From Borrelia hermsii DAH (lineage in GTDB: Bacteria; Spirochaetota; Spirochaetia; Borreliales; Borreliaceae): 64,000 nt of DNA. The stretch spans positions 806,001 through 870,000 of the forward strand of contig NZ_CP073136.1 of assembly GCF_023035675.1 (NCBI RefSeq), written 5' to 3'. This document shows positions 43,913 to 52,738 of this stretch, one piece after another (within the stretch, counting starts at the first letter, position 1; every line of letters starts with the position of its first letter). The notes beneath the pieces are model-generated. The model was not told the DNA's origin. It saw only the letters and a program-made list of their open reading frames with translations, and made no database searches. The position numbers were made by a program, and so were the translations under genes.

Positions 43913-46372
43913 GTGCAGCTATTTAAAATCTTTATTTTTGTGGTTTTCATCTTGTTTGTATTTAATTTAGGATATTCTCAAGAGAATTATAAGGACAAGA
44001 TGATAAAAAGTATTGACTTTAATGGGCTTAAGAATATAAAAGAAAATGACCTTAAATTTATTTTGAATGTTTATTTGGGACAAACTTATTCCGATGAACT
44101 TTTTGATAGGTTGCAAGTTGACCTTTATGCTCTTGATTATTTTGAGGGACTTATTCGACCTGAGTTTAGAATAGAAGATGATAAACTTGTAATTACATTT
44201 TTTGTGAAGGAAAAGTCTTTAGTAAAAACTGTTACTTTTATTGATGATAGTGGGATTTTTTGGAATAGTGAACTGCGTGACAAATCAGATGTTAAGGTAA
44301 AAGAGGCTTTAAATCTTTCAAGAATTAAAAAAAGTGTTGTTAAATTTGAAGAAATGTACAAAGATGCCGGGTATCTTGATGTTACTGTTGAATTTGATAT
44401 TAAAGAGGAAAATAGCTTAGTAGATATTGTGTTTAAAATTAATGCTGGTCCTAAGTATGTTGTTAAAGAGGTTTCTTTTGAGGGAAATTTGAATTTTAAG
44501 AGCCGTATTCTTAGAAAATATTTAGTGTCAAAACCCTCATCTTTATTTGCTGATGGCAAGTATTTAAAGTCAAATGTTGATAAAGATAAAATGCGACTTG
44601 AGTCTTATTATAAAAATAATGGATATATTAATGCCAAGGTTGTAAATAATACTGTAGATATACGAATTCCTAGTGATTCTAAAAAAATGGAGAGAGAGGT
44701 TTACTTAAAATATTTTATTTCAGAGGGTAATATTTTTAAATTTGGTAAGTTTGAAATTACTGGTAATTTGGTTTTTAAATTAGAAGAATTGCAATCCCTA
44801 ATTACTTTTAGGGAAGGAGATATTTTTGATGATTCAAGATTTGAGCAAGATTTTGCAAAAATTAGGGATAAGTATTATTCCGATGGTTATATCTTTACAG
44901 AGATTGTGCCTTCTCGAACGATAAGAGATGAATTTGTAGATTATTCTATTAATATTTTAGAAAAAGAGAAAGCTCATATTGAGTCTATTACTGTCTCAGG
45001 TAATAAGAAAACAGCTTCCCATGTAATACTTAGAGAAATTCCACTAATGGAGGGAGATGTTTTTAGTTTGGAAAAACTTCGGATGGGAATGCTTAATTTG
45101 CAAAGACTTGGTTATTTTGGAAATGTTATACCCGATGTTGTTCCAAGTAGTATTGAGGGTTTAATGAAAATAAATTTTGTTGTCGAAGAGCGGGAGACAG
45201 CAAGCTTGAGATTTGGTATGAATTTTGGTGGGGTTAGTAATTCTTGGCTTCCATTTTCAGTTTTTGGACAGTGGGAACAATCTAATTTTCTAGGTGAAGG
45301 GTATGCTCTTTCTGCAAGACTTAATCTTGCTTTCTCAGAGCAAAGCTTTAGGTTGATGTTTGAAGATAATTGGTTTATGCAGACTAGATGGACTCTTGGG
45401 GGATTTATTGATTTCTCACATTCTATAAATACAGCTTATCAGGATATTAATGGGCCTATATTTATAGGCAAAAAGGAAGTTCCAGATCCTTTTGTAAGTT
45501 GGGAAGCATATAATAATGATAAAAATTTTTCGGATTTTAATATTATGAATTATTCTTTAGCTAAATTTAGTATTAGTGGGTTTACTGGCTATACTTTTTC
45601 TAATTATCTTGGAAAGCAGTCATTTGTTGGAACTGTTCAAACTGCTTTGAAATATGTGTATTATGATAATAATGTTAATAGACCTTCAAATTACTATTTG
45701 AGGGATAATTATAATACTATTAGATTTGAAAATTCTTTTGGTATTAGTGTTGCGTGGGATACAAGAAATTCCCAGTCTTTATCTAATAATGGTTTTTTGC
45801 TTAAGCAACAATTTGATTTTTTTGGGGGGTTTTTACTTGGACAGAGTCATTTTTCAAAATCCACAACGACTTTTGAGAGATATTTTTCTCTTTTAGGGTA
45901 TCAGGATGTTTTTACTCCATATTTTGATTTAATTTTAACTTTAAGAAGTGTTTATTCAAATGTTTTGCCGCCACTTGGAAATGGTTTTGAAATAGAAGTA
46001 CAGCCACATCATCTTATAGTTATTAGTGAAAACTTTATGATTGCAAGAGGATGGGGCACTTTGAGCAATATTTATAGTTCGTTTGTAAATACTCTTCAGA
46101 TATCAATGCCTTTGATTAAGAATATTTTGGTTTGGGATATTTTATTTTTAGATATGGCTTCATATTCTCTAGAAGGGCAAGAGAATTCTTTATTTGTTCC
46201 TTTTAGTAATTTTATTTTTAGTTGGGGCTTTGGAATTAGAAGTGTTCTGCCTCAAATGCCTTTGTCTTTTGTAATAGCTTATCCATTTTATTTCAGTAAT
46301 GAAGGCGTTAATAGATATTATAATTATTCTGGAGGGTTTAAATTTTTCTTAGCCATTGATATGAGATACTGA
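43913..46372 (+). CDS. bamA: Outer membrane assembly factor BamA
   Basis: 819 residues, GTG start with AAGGGG upstream. A signal peptide ends near FNLGYSQ, followed by five POTRA domains (first IKSIDFNGLKNIKENDL; a later one IESITVSGNKKTASHVILREIPLMEGDVF). The C-terminal 16-strand barrel contains the FGxxGFSH-like region in degenerate form and ends ...FFLAIDMRY with a terminal aromatic. BamA inserts beta-barrel proteins into the outer membrane. It lies between tamB and skp. Confidence 0.96.
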   Translation: MQLFKIFIFVVFILFVFNLGYSQENYKDKMIKSIDFNGLKNIKENDLKFILNVYLGQTYSDELFDRLQVDLYALDYFEGLIRPEFRIEDDKLVITFFVKEKSLVKTVTFIDDSGIFWNSELRDKSDVKVKEALNLSRIKKSVVKFEEMYKDAGYLDVTVEFDIKEENSLVDIVFKINAGPKYVVKEVSFEGNLNFKSRILRKYLVSKPSSLFADGKYLKSNVDKDKMRLESYYKNNGYINAKVVNNTVDIRIPSDSKKMEREVYLKYFISEGNIFKFGKFEITGNLVFKLEELQSLITFREGDIFDDSRFEQDFAKIRDKYYSDGYIFTEIVPSRTIRDEFVDYSINILEKEKAHIESITVSGNKKTASHVILREIPLMEGDVFSLEKLRMGMLNLQRLGYFGNVIPDVVPSSIEGLMKINFVVEERETASLRFGMNFGGVSNSWLPFSVFGQWEQSNFLGEGYALSARLNLAFSEQSFRLMFEDNWFMQTRWTLGGFIDFSHSINTAYQDINGPIFIGKKEVPDPFVSWEAYNNDKNFSDFNIMNYSLAKFSISGFTGYTFSNYLGKQSFVGTVQTALKYVYYDNNVNRPSNYYLRDNYNTIRFENSFGISVAWDTRNSQSLSNNGFLLKQQFDFFGGFLLGQSHFSKSTTTFERYFSLLGYQDVFTPYFDLILTLRSVYSNVLPPLGNGFEIEVQPHHLIVISENFMIARGWGTLSNIYSSFVNTLQISMPLIKNILVWDILFLDMASYSLEGQENSLFVPFSNFIFSWGFGIRSVLPQMPLSFVIAYPFYFSNEGVNRYYNYSGGFKFFLAIDMRY

Positions 46373-46407
46373 TATAATTTAGTTAGCTTTTCATAAGGAG
46401 GGTTGTT

Positions 46408-46926
46408 ATGGTTTCCATGATGCTTTTATTTGCATGTTTTTTTCCATTAAATCTTTTTTCAGTTAATGTTACAAAAGTGGGTATTGTGGATTTTGAAAAA
46501 GTTGTAATTGGATTTTTAAGTCCGCAATTAAAGTCTAATCTTGAGCAGTTAAAAAATCATTATCAAGATAAAATAGATACCTTGAATTCTGAGATTAAGG
46601 ATTTGAGAAAAATGTACGATGAATCTGTTAGTATACATGATTTAGAGAATGCCAAATCATATGGCAATCAATATAATTTAAAGATTGATGAGCTTAAGAA
46701 GCTTAAAAACTTGGCTAAGAGCAATCTTGAGCAACAGAAACAGATTAATATAAACAGCCTAAATAGCGATGGGTTACTTTGGGGTAAAATACTTAATGGT
46801 ATTCAATATGTTGCAGAAACTAATGGCATTTCTTTGGTGATGAAAAAGGATAATCCCTATATTCTTTATTATAATAGTACAGTTGATGTAACAGATGATG
46901 TCATTAAGTATTTGAATGCACAGTAG
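46408..46926 (+). CDS. skp: OmpH/Skp-like periplasmic chaperone
   Basis: 172 residues, strong AAGGAGG site. The signal peptide ends near LNLFSVN, then VTKVGIVDFEKVV is the Skp core strand. A long coiled-coil follows (about 45-110, LKNHYQDKIDTLNSEIKDLRK...), giving the tentacle arms, and a C-terminal VAETNGISLVMKKDNPYILYYNSTVDVTDDVIKYLN. It carries unfolded outer-membrane proteins to BamA, encoded just before it. Confidence 0.92.
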   Translation: MVSMMLLFACFFPLNLFSVNVTKVGIVDFEKVVIGFLSPQLKSNLEQLKNHYQDKIDTLNSEIKDLRKMYDESVSIHDLENAKSYGNQYNLKIDELKKLKNLAKSNLEQQKQININSLNSDGLLWGKILNGIQYVAETNGISLVMKKDNPYILYYNSTVDVTDDVIKYLNAQ

Positions 46927-46946
46927 TACATTACTAGAATTGCTCT

Positions 46947-47453
46947 TTAATTTTTGTTTTCTTTCTTAAGTCTTCTAATTAGAGTGCAAAATTCTTTTTT
47001 GTTATCTCTATTGAGGCTTGAGAGTGAAATATGTGATTTTAACATTGATTTAAATATTGTATTTTTATGTGTATTGAAGCAAAGATATTCTTTCATTTCA
47101 CTTCTTTGTAATTTTTCCTCTTTATTTTCTATTTTTAATATCTTTTCAAGACCAAGGGATTTTAAGTTTTTAAGTGCTTCTTTGCTGGAATTTATGATTT
47201 TGAAGGTTTTTTTGTGTTCATTGCTCTTATTATTAATATATAGCAGCACTCCCATAAAAGTTGAATCTAAGTATTTTGTTTCTGATAAATCTATATATAA
47301 TTTATTGATTTTATCGTTGTTATTTATAAATATATTTTTAATAAATATTTTAAAATTGACAGAATATAAGGCAGTAAATCTGTTAATTAATTTTATGAAA
47401 ATAGAATCGTCTCTACACACGTAAAAGACATTGCTTTGAGAAGTATCATTCAT
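46947..47453 (-). CDS. STAS-domain protein (anti-sigma factor antagonist-like)
   Basis: 168 residues. KLYIDLSETKYLDSTFMGVLLYINNK around residues 51-76 matches the STAS fold, with S64 in LDSTFMG in the position of the phosphorylatable Ser of SpoIIAA/RsbV. About 70 extra residues follow, rich in Lys and Ser. No anti-sigma kinase is nearby, and Borrelia has no known sigma-B type partner, so the partner is unknown. It converges on skp and is divergent from mutS. Confidence 0.78.
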   Translation of the reverse strand: MNDTSQSNVFYVCRDDSIFIKLINRFTALYSVNFKIFIKNIFINNNDKINKLYIDLSETKYLDSTFMGVLLYINNKSNEHKKTFKIINSSKEALKNLKSLGLEKILKIENKEEKLQRSEMKEYLCFNTHKNTIFKSMLKSHISLSSLNRDNKKEFCTLIRRLKKENKN

Positions 47454-47483
47454 TTTGCATTCTTTTTGATAATTTTAAGTATA

Positions 47484-47513
47484 TTGTAAAGTTTTAATAA
47501 TATCAATTATAAT
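47484..47513 (+). promoter_or_regulatory. Candidate mutS promoter
   Basis: TTGTAA (47484-47489), 18-nt spacer, perfect TATAAT (47508-47513). The mutS ATG follows at 47529, leaving a very short leader and no good ribosome site. Confidence 0.5.
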
Positions 47514-47528
47514 TTTAGTATTGTTTAT

Positions 47529-50114
47529 ATGAAAAAAGATGTTACGCCGATGATGAGGCAATATTTGAGTATTAAAAATAAACATAAAGACGCTATTCTG
47601 TTTTTTAGAGTAGGTAGTTTTTATGAAATGTTTTTTGATGATGCTCTTGAGGGAAGTAAGCTCTTAGGATTAACTTTAACTAAAAGAGAAGATATTCCTA
47701 TGTGTGGAGTGCCTTGTCATACAAGTAAAGAGTATATAAAAAAGTTAATTCTGCTTGATAGAAAGGTTGCAATTTGTGAGCAAGGAGGAGTGCAGACGGA
47801 TCCTAAAGGTCCTTTGGAAAGAGAAGTTGTTGAAGTTATAAGCCCTGGAGTTGTGGTTGATGAAGATTTTTTGCAAGATGATGTTAATAATTATTTGGTA
47901 GCTATTAGTGATTATAAGGATTATTATTCATTTTCTTATATAGATTTGTCGACATCTAGACTTGGAATAATCCTTTATGAGGGAAGTTTTTTAGAAAAGT
48001 TAAGACGGGATATTGAGAAGTATTCTCCAAAGGAAATAATAGTTTCAGAGAGTTTTTATTATAAGTATTTAGAAAAGCTTGCTCTTGATCGGTTTTTAGT
48101 TAACAAGGTTCCCCATTGGCATTTGGACAAAGATATTGCCATAAAATCGCTAAAAGATCATTTTAATGTTCTTAGTTTGAGTGCTTTTGGGTTTAAAGAG
48201 GACGAACCTTATTATATTTCATCTTTTTTGATAATAGATTATATAAAGAATAACTTAAAGAATTTATTGATCAATATTGATACTATTTATATTAATAGTG
48301 ATTCTGAATATATGTTTCTTGATGATGTTACTCAAATAAATCTTGAACTTGTTAAAAACAACAATGATCTGACGGCTCGTTATTCTTTGTATTCAGTATT
48401 AAATGATTGCAAAACCCCAATGGGGAAGAGACTTTTAAGAGAGTATATATTAAATCCGCTTTTAGATATTGCTGCAATTAACAATAGATTAGATCATGTG
48501 GAATTTTTAAACAATAATGTTAATTTAAGTATAAAATTGAGAGAGATTCTTAGTAATGTTTGGGATATTGAGAGAATAATTTCAAGACTTCAAATGAGGA
48601 AATATGCTAAAAAAGATTTTTTATTTATTAGGGAAACTCTGATAGCATTTTTTTCAGTAAAGAGACTACTTAATGAATATTCTTTTAATTATTGGATATT
48701 CGATGTTAACGATGAGGGTGATATAAGAGGAATTTACTCTTTAATTGATTGTGCCATTTCAAATGAACAAGATGAGCTTATTAAACAGGGGTATAATTCT
48801 GAAATTGATCGTTTAAGAGAGCTTAAAAATAATGCAAGCAAGTATGTTGATGATTACCTTGATTTTGAGAGAAATTTTAGTAAAATTAATAGCCTTAAAA
48901 TTAAGAGAATTAATGTTCGAGGTTTATTTTTTGAGGTTACAAAGAGTTATTATGGACAAGTTCCATCTCATTTTATAGAAAGTCAGACTTTAAATTCTGT
49001 TAAAAGATATAAAACTAATAAGCTTATTGAACTTGAGAGGGATATTAATGATGCTGAAGATAATTTGTTATCTCTTGAGCAAGAAATATTTGATGAGATA
49101 GCTTTAAAAGTTGTTAAGTATAGTACGGTTATTAAGAAAGTTGCTGAGTTTTGCGCATATATTGATGTGGTTTCTAATTTTGCGTATTTAGCTAAGAAAA
49201 ATGAATATGTAAGGCCCACTTTGACTAATAATAAAGAAATTATTCTTGAGTGTGCCAGACATCCTGTTGTTGAGCATTATATGAAGGGAGTGGAAGCTTT
49301 TACTAGAAATTCCGTAAGGATTGATGGTGAGAAATATTTTTGTTTAATTACTGGTCCTAACATGGCAGGCAAATCAACTTATTTGCGTCAGACTGCTTTA
49401 GTTGTTTTAATGGGACATATTGGTTCTTTTGTTCCTGCCAATAAAGCCATAATAGGGATTACAGATAAGATTTTTTGTAGGATCGGAGCAAGTGATAATA
49501 TTTCCAAAGGTGAATCTACGTTTTTAGTAGAGATGAATGAAACGGCTAATATTTTAAGAAATGCAACGCAGGATAGCTTAATAATTATGGACGAGGTTGG
49601 AAGGGGTACTAGTACTAATGATGGGCTTGCTATTGCATGTTCAATTGTTGAATATATTTTAGAAGATATCAAGGCTAGAAGTTTATTTGCAACCCATTTT
49701 CATGAACTCTCAGCTATTAATCATGATTCTTTTGTTAATCTTTCAATGAAAATTGAAAGACAAGGTAATGAACTTATCTTTTTAAGAGAGGTTGAAGAGA
49801 AACCTTCTCTTAATTCTTATGGAATTTATGTTGCTCGCATAGCTGGGATACCTTTAAAAGTTATTAAGAGGGCTAATATTATTCTTAAAAGCTTAACTAG
49901 TCGAGAGAACTTGTGTGTGTCGGAATTTTTTACTTCAGCCACTTCTGTTGTTAATGATGGTGAGGACACAATGGAAGAAGATTTAAGTTATGAGTTGGAT
50001 CTTAATGCTTATTTAGAGCTTAAAAATTTGATTTCTAAAATAGATATCAATAATATTACTCCTTTTCAAGCGATGAATTTACTAAGTGAAATAATTTTAA
50101 AGACTAAGATGTAA
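47529..50114 (+). CDS. mutS: DNA mismatch repair protein MutS
   Basis: 861 residues. The mismatch-binding domain has FFRVGSFYEMFFDDA, holding the Phe-x-Glu wedge (GSFYEMF). The ATPase has Walker A GPNMAGKST (609-617), Walker B LIIMDEVGRGTSTNDG, and FATHFHEL. This is a full MutS1, not MutS2. The start is ATG 47529. The comF-like gene follows after 2 bp. Confidence 0.96.
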   Translation: MKKDVTPMMRQYLSIKNKHKDAILFFRVGSFYEMFFDDALEGSKLLGLTLTKREDIPMCGVPCHTSKEYIKKLILLDRKVAICEQGGVQTDPKGPLEREVVEVISPGVVVDEDFLQDDVNNYLVAISDYKDYYSFSYIDLSTSRLGIILYEGSFLEKLRRDIEKYSPKEIIVSESFYYKYLEKLALDRFLVNKVPHWHLDKDIAIKSLKDHFNVLSLSAFGFKEDEPYYISSFLIIDYIKNNLKNLLINIDTIYINSDSEYMFLDDVTQINLELVKNNNDLTARYSLYSVLNDCKTPMGKRLLREYILNPLLDIAAINNRLDHVEFLNNNVNLSIKLREILSNVWDIERIISRLQMRKYAKKDFLFIRETLIAFFSVKRLLNEYSFNYWIFDVNDEGDIRGIYSLIDCAISNEQDELIKQGYNSEIDRLRELKNNASKYVDDYLDFERNFSKINSLKIKRINVRGLFFEVTKSYYGQVPSHFIESQTLNSVKRYKTNKLIELERDINDAEDNLLSLEQEIFDEIALKVVKYSTVIKKVAEFCAYIDVVSNFAYLAKKNEYVRPTLTNNKEIILECARHPVVEHYMKGVEAFTRNSVRIDGEKYFCLITGPNMAGKSTYLRQTALVVLMGHIGSFVPANKAIIGITDKIFCRIGASDNISKGESTFLVEMNETANILRNATQDSLIIMDEVGRGTSTNDGLAIACSIVEYILEDIKARSLFATHFHELSAINHDSFVNLSMKIERQGNELIFLREVEEKPSLNSYGIYVARIAGIPLKVIKRANIILKSLTSRENLCVSEFFTSATSVVNDGEDTMEEDLSYELDLNAYLELKNLISKIDINNITPFQAMNLLSEIILKTKM

Positions 50115-50116
50115 GC

Positions 50117-50728
50117 ATGTGGATGTGGAATTGGGTCGTATTAAAAAACATATTTCTTCCCCTTTGTTCTTGTTGTCATAAGAATTATGTTTACTTGAAT
50201 GCTCTTTGTAAGGATTGTATTGAATTCTTTCATTTTGATGTTAAGTCAAGAGATGATTTTTGGTATTTTTTTGAATATAAAAGTGAGTATAAGAACTTGC
50301 TTCTTGCTTACAAGAGAGATGGACAAAGATTACTTGGTCAGTTTTTTGCAAATGGGATTTTGCAATTTCTGATGAGCATTGATTTTGACCTGGTTGTTAG
50401 TGTTCCTTGTAGCTTTAAAAGAAAGATTTTTTACGGCTTTGATCACATGGAATATATTGGAGATTTGTTAGGTAATAGTGGGATAAAGTATGTTAATGTT
50501 TTTAAACGAGGATTAGGCAAGAGTCAAAAGCTATTGCGCGGAGATTTAAGGCATAGTAATTTAGAGAATAAAGTTAAATTAAAATTGAAGTATAGAAATA
50601 TTGAGTTTAAAAGGGTTGTACTTATTGATGACATTGTAACAACAGGCTCATCTATGACTTTTTGTAGAGATGTTCTTATAAAACATGGTGCTTGGAGTGT
50701 GATAAAGCTATCACTTGCGAGGGTTTAG
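50117..50728 (+). CDS. ComF-like phosphoribosyltransferase
   Basis: 203 residues. The N-terminus has two Cys pairs (PLCSCCHKNY and ALCKDC), a zinc-ribbon typical of ComF, and the C-terminus has the PRPP loop VVLIDDIVTTGSSM. FGFDHMEYIGD and KSQKLLRGDLRHSNL also fit. ComF is required for DNA uptake in competent bacteria, but Borrelia is not known to be competent; the role is uncertain. The ribosome site is poor, and translation may be coupled to mutS. Confidence 0.82.
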   Translation: MWMWNWVVLKNIFLPLCSCCHKNYVYLNALCKDCIEFFHFDVKSRDDFWYFFEYKSEYKNLLLAYKRDGQRLLGQFFANGILQFLMSIDFDLVVSVPCSFKRKIFYGFDHMEYIGDLLGNSGIKYVNVFKRGLGKSQKLLRGDLRHSNLENKVKLKLKYRNIEFKRVVLIDDIVTTGSSMTFCRDVLIKHGAWSVIKLSLARV

Positions 50729-50742
50729 TGATTATTGGTGTC

Positions 50743-50771
50743 TTGACATTTATTTTCATTAATGTTACTCT
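50743..50771 (+). promoter_or_regulatory. Candidate promoter of the rimP-nusA-infB operon
   Basis: Perfect TTGACA (50743-50748), 17-nt spacer, TACTCT (50766-50771, 3 of 6). Transcription would begin near 50778, so the mRNA would carry the hairpin at 50796-50824 before rimP. Confidence 0.45.
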
Positions 50772-50795
50772 TAATTTGGATTGGTTATTTTATTT

Positions 50796-50830
50796 AATAA
50801 GGTTCTTTTCAAAAGAGCCTTATTATTTTT
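50796..50830 (+). terminator. Rho-independent terminator or attenuator before rimP
   Basis: AATAAGGTTCTTTT (50796-50809) pairs with AAAAGAGCCTTATT (50811-50824) with only one G-T pair, followed by ATTTTT. It ends 10 bp before the rimP TTG start. As a terminator it would end mutS-comF transcription; if the TTGACA at 50743 is the rimP promoter, it acts as an attenuator in the leader. Confidence 0.82.
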
Positions 50831-50840
50831 AGGAATATGA

Positions 50841-51272
50841 TTGGTTAAAATTGTTGATAATAGTGAAGTTTACAATTTAATAAAGAATGTAACAGATCGA
50901 TTGGGAATTGAAATTATAGAAATTAACACTTTCAGAAAAAGAGGTGAGGGTAGGGTTCAAATAGTTCTTTATAAGGGTGATGACTTCGGAGTTGATACGC
51001 TTTGTGATTTACATAAAATGATTTTACTTAACTTGGAGGCAGTTCTTAAATATAATTTTAGCTTAGAAATCTCTACGCCTGGGATAAATAGGAAAATTAA
51101 AAGTGATAGAGAATTTAAAATTTTTGAGGGTAAGAAGATTAAGTTAATGCTAGATAATGATTTTGAAGAAGGTTTTATTTTAAAAGCAGGAGCAGATAGT
51201 TTTATTTTTAAAACAGATAATAAAGAGGTAAAAGTTCTTTATAGTGATGTCAAGAAGGCTAAATTATCGTGA
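50841..51272 (+). CDS. rimP: Ribosome maturation factor RimP
   Basis: 143 residues. The TTG start is preceded by TAGGA; the ATG 4 nt earlier is in a frame that stops at once. [25 protein letters not shown] and [19 protein letters not shown] are RimP core blocks (VSSPGxxRPL in others, here [10 protein letters not shown]). RimP helps 30S assembly. It is the first gene of the conserved rimP-nusA-infB-rbfA-truB operon and ends 13 bp before nusA. Confidence 0.9.
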   Translation: MVKIVDNSEVYNLIKNVTDRLGIEIIEINTFRKRGEGRVQIVLYKGDDFGVDTLCDLHKMILLNLEAVLKYNFSLEISTPGINRKIKSDREFKIFEGKKIKLMLDNDFEEGFILKAGADSFIFKTDNKEVKVLYSDVKKAKLS

Positions 51273-51285
51273 AGGAGTCTTGGAT

Positions 51286-52734
51286 ATGATAAAGGGTACT
51301 GGTCAAATGATTTCCAATATTGCTAGTGAGCGAGGAATGAGCATAGATGCTATTCGAAAGACGGTTAGGGAATCTGTAATGATAGCTTATAAGAAGTATT
51401 TTGGAACAAGTGAGAATGCTTTAATTAAATTTGATGAAGATACTGGAGATTTAGTAGTTTATTCTAAAAAAAAGATCGTAGAGGAAGTTCAAAACGATAT
51501 ACTTGAGATATTGCAAGATGATATTCAAGAATTTGAAGTCGTGGAAGATGGATATGCATATATTGAGATTGATCCCAAGATTTTTGATAGACTTTCAATT
51601 CAAGTCGCTAAACAGAGAACTAAGAGCGATTTGCAGGGAATCGAAGATAATGAGCTTTACTTAGAATTTAAACACAAATTGCATAAGATTGTTATTGGTT
51701 ATGTTCAACAGAATAGAAATGGAGATCTTTATGTTAATCTTGGCAGTACAGATGGTGTTATCCCTAAAAAGTATCAATCTTCAAGGGAAGTTTATGGACT
51801 TAATGATAAAGTTCGAGTTCTTGTTTACAGTGTAAAGAAGGGTAAAAATGGAATAGAGGTAGTCTTGTCAAGAACTCACCCTAAATTTATTGAAGAACTT
51901 CTTACTCTTGAGATTCCTGAAATTGAAGAAGGTATTATTAAAATCCATAAGATAGTAAGAGATCCAGGTTATAGAACTAAGGTTGCTGTTTATTCTGAGA
52001 AAGAAGAGATTGATCCTGTAGGTCCTTGTATTGGGCAAAAAGGTGTTAGAATTCAATCAATAATTAAGGAACTTGAAGGTGAGAAAATAGATATTATTCC
52101 TTATTCTAGGGATATTAAAGAATTTATTAGAGATGCCTTAACTCCTGCTAAGATAGATAATGTATATATTGTTGATGAGGATTTACATAAAGCTTTAGTG
52201 GTTGTTAGTGATGAACAGCTATCGCTTGCAATAGGTAAGATGGGACAAAATGTTAGACTTGCAAATAGACTTCTTGATTGGGCAATTGATGTTAAAACTA
52301 ATAGTCAGTTTGCGGAAATGAAAGCAAGTGGAGAGTTTAAACAAGAGACTTTTGAAATGTTTGACAAGATTCTTCAAGATAATGTTCAGGAAGATGAATT
52401 CGAGGAGATAAACAGGATTAGTGAGCTTAAGATTCTTGATAGTGATATTGTTGACAAGTTGATTGAAGCAGGTCTTGATGATATTGATAATTTTTTGGAT
52501 GCTAGCGAGGAAAACCTTTTTGAGTTAGGAATAAGCTATGAAAAGCAAGAAGAAATCAATAAGATATTGAAGGAAGGGATGGTAATAATTGCTAATGATG
52601 ATGATGGATCTATTGAAGGCATAAAAGATGAAGAAGAGTTGCTTTGTCCTGAGTGTGGAGCTGTTATTAATGAAAATATGACATTTTGTCCAGGTTGTAA
52701 GATAGGGCTTAGCTTTGAATTTGAAGAGGAGTAA
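51286..52734 (+). CDS. nusA: Transcription factor NusA with C-terminal zinc ribbon
   Basis: 482 residues from the ATG at 51286 (GGAG upstream). An in-frame ATG at 51244 inside rimP lacks a site and would add residues unlike NusA. Domains: N-terminal RNAP-binding (1-125), S1 (about 130-195), KH1 with GPCIGQKG, and KH2 with IGKMGQNV. A helix-hairpin region follows (ILDSDIVDKLIEAGLDDIDNFLDAS). The end has C454, C457, C468 and C471 in CPECG...CPGC, a zinc ribbon not usual in NusA. Confidence 0.93.
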   Translation: MIKGTGQMISNIASERGMSIDAIRKTVRESVMIAYKKYFGTSENALIKFDEDTGDLVVYSKKKIVEEVQNDILEILQDDIQEFEVVEDGYAYIEIDPKIFDRLSIQVAKQRTKSDLQGIEDNELYLEFKHKLHKIVIGYVQQNRNGDLYVNLGSTDGVIPKKYQSSREVYGLNDKVRVLVYSVKKGKNGIEVVLSRTHPKFIEELLTLEIPEIEEGIIKIHKIVRDPGYRTKVAVYSEKEEIDPVGPCIGQKGVRIQSIIKELEGEKIDIIPYSRDIKEFIRDALTPAKIDNVYIVDEDLHKALVVVSDEQLSLAIGKMGQNVRLANRLLDWAIDVKTNSQFAEMKASGEFKQETFEMFDKILQDNVQEDEFEEINRISELKILDSDIVDKLIEAGLDDIDNFLDASEENLFELGISYEKQEEINKILKEGMVIIANDDDGSIEGIKDEEELLCPECGAVINENMTFCPGCKIGLSFEFEEE

Positions 52735-52738
52735 TAGT

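Noticed and set aside
44137-44559. 140-codon minus-strand frame inside bamA
   Set aside because: It is an antisense shadow of a clearly conserved POTRA-coding region with no ribosome site.
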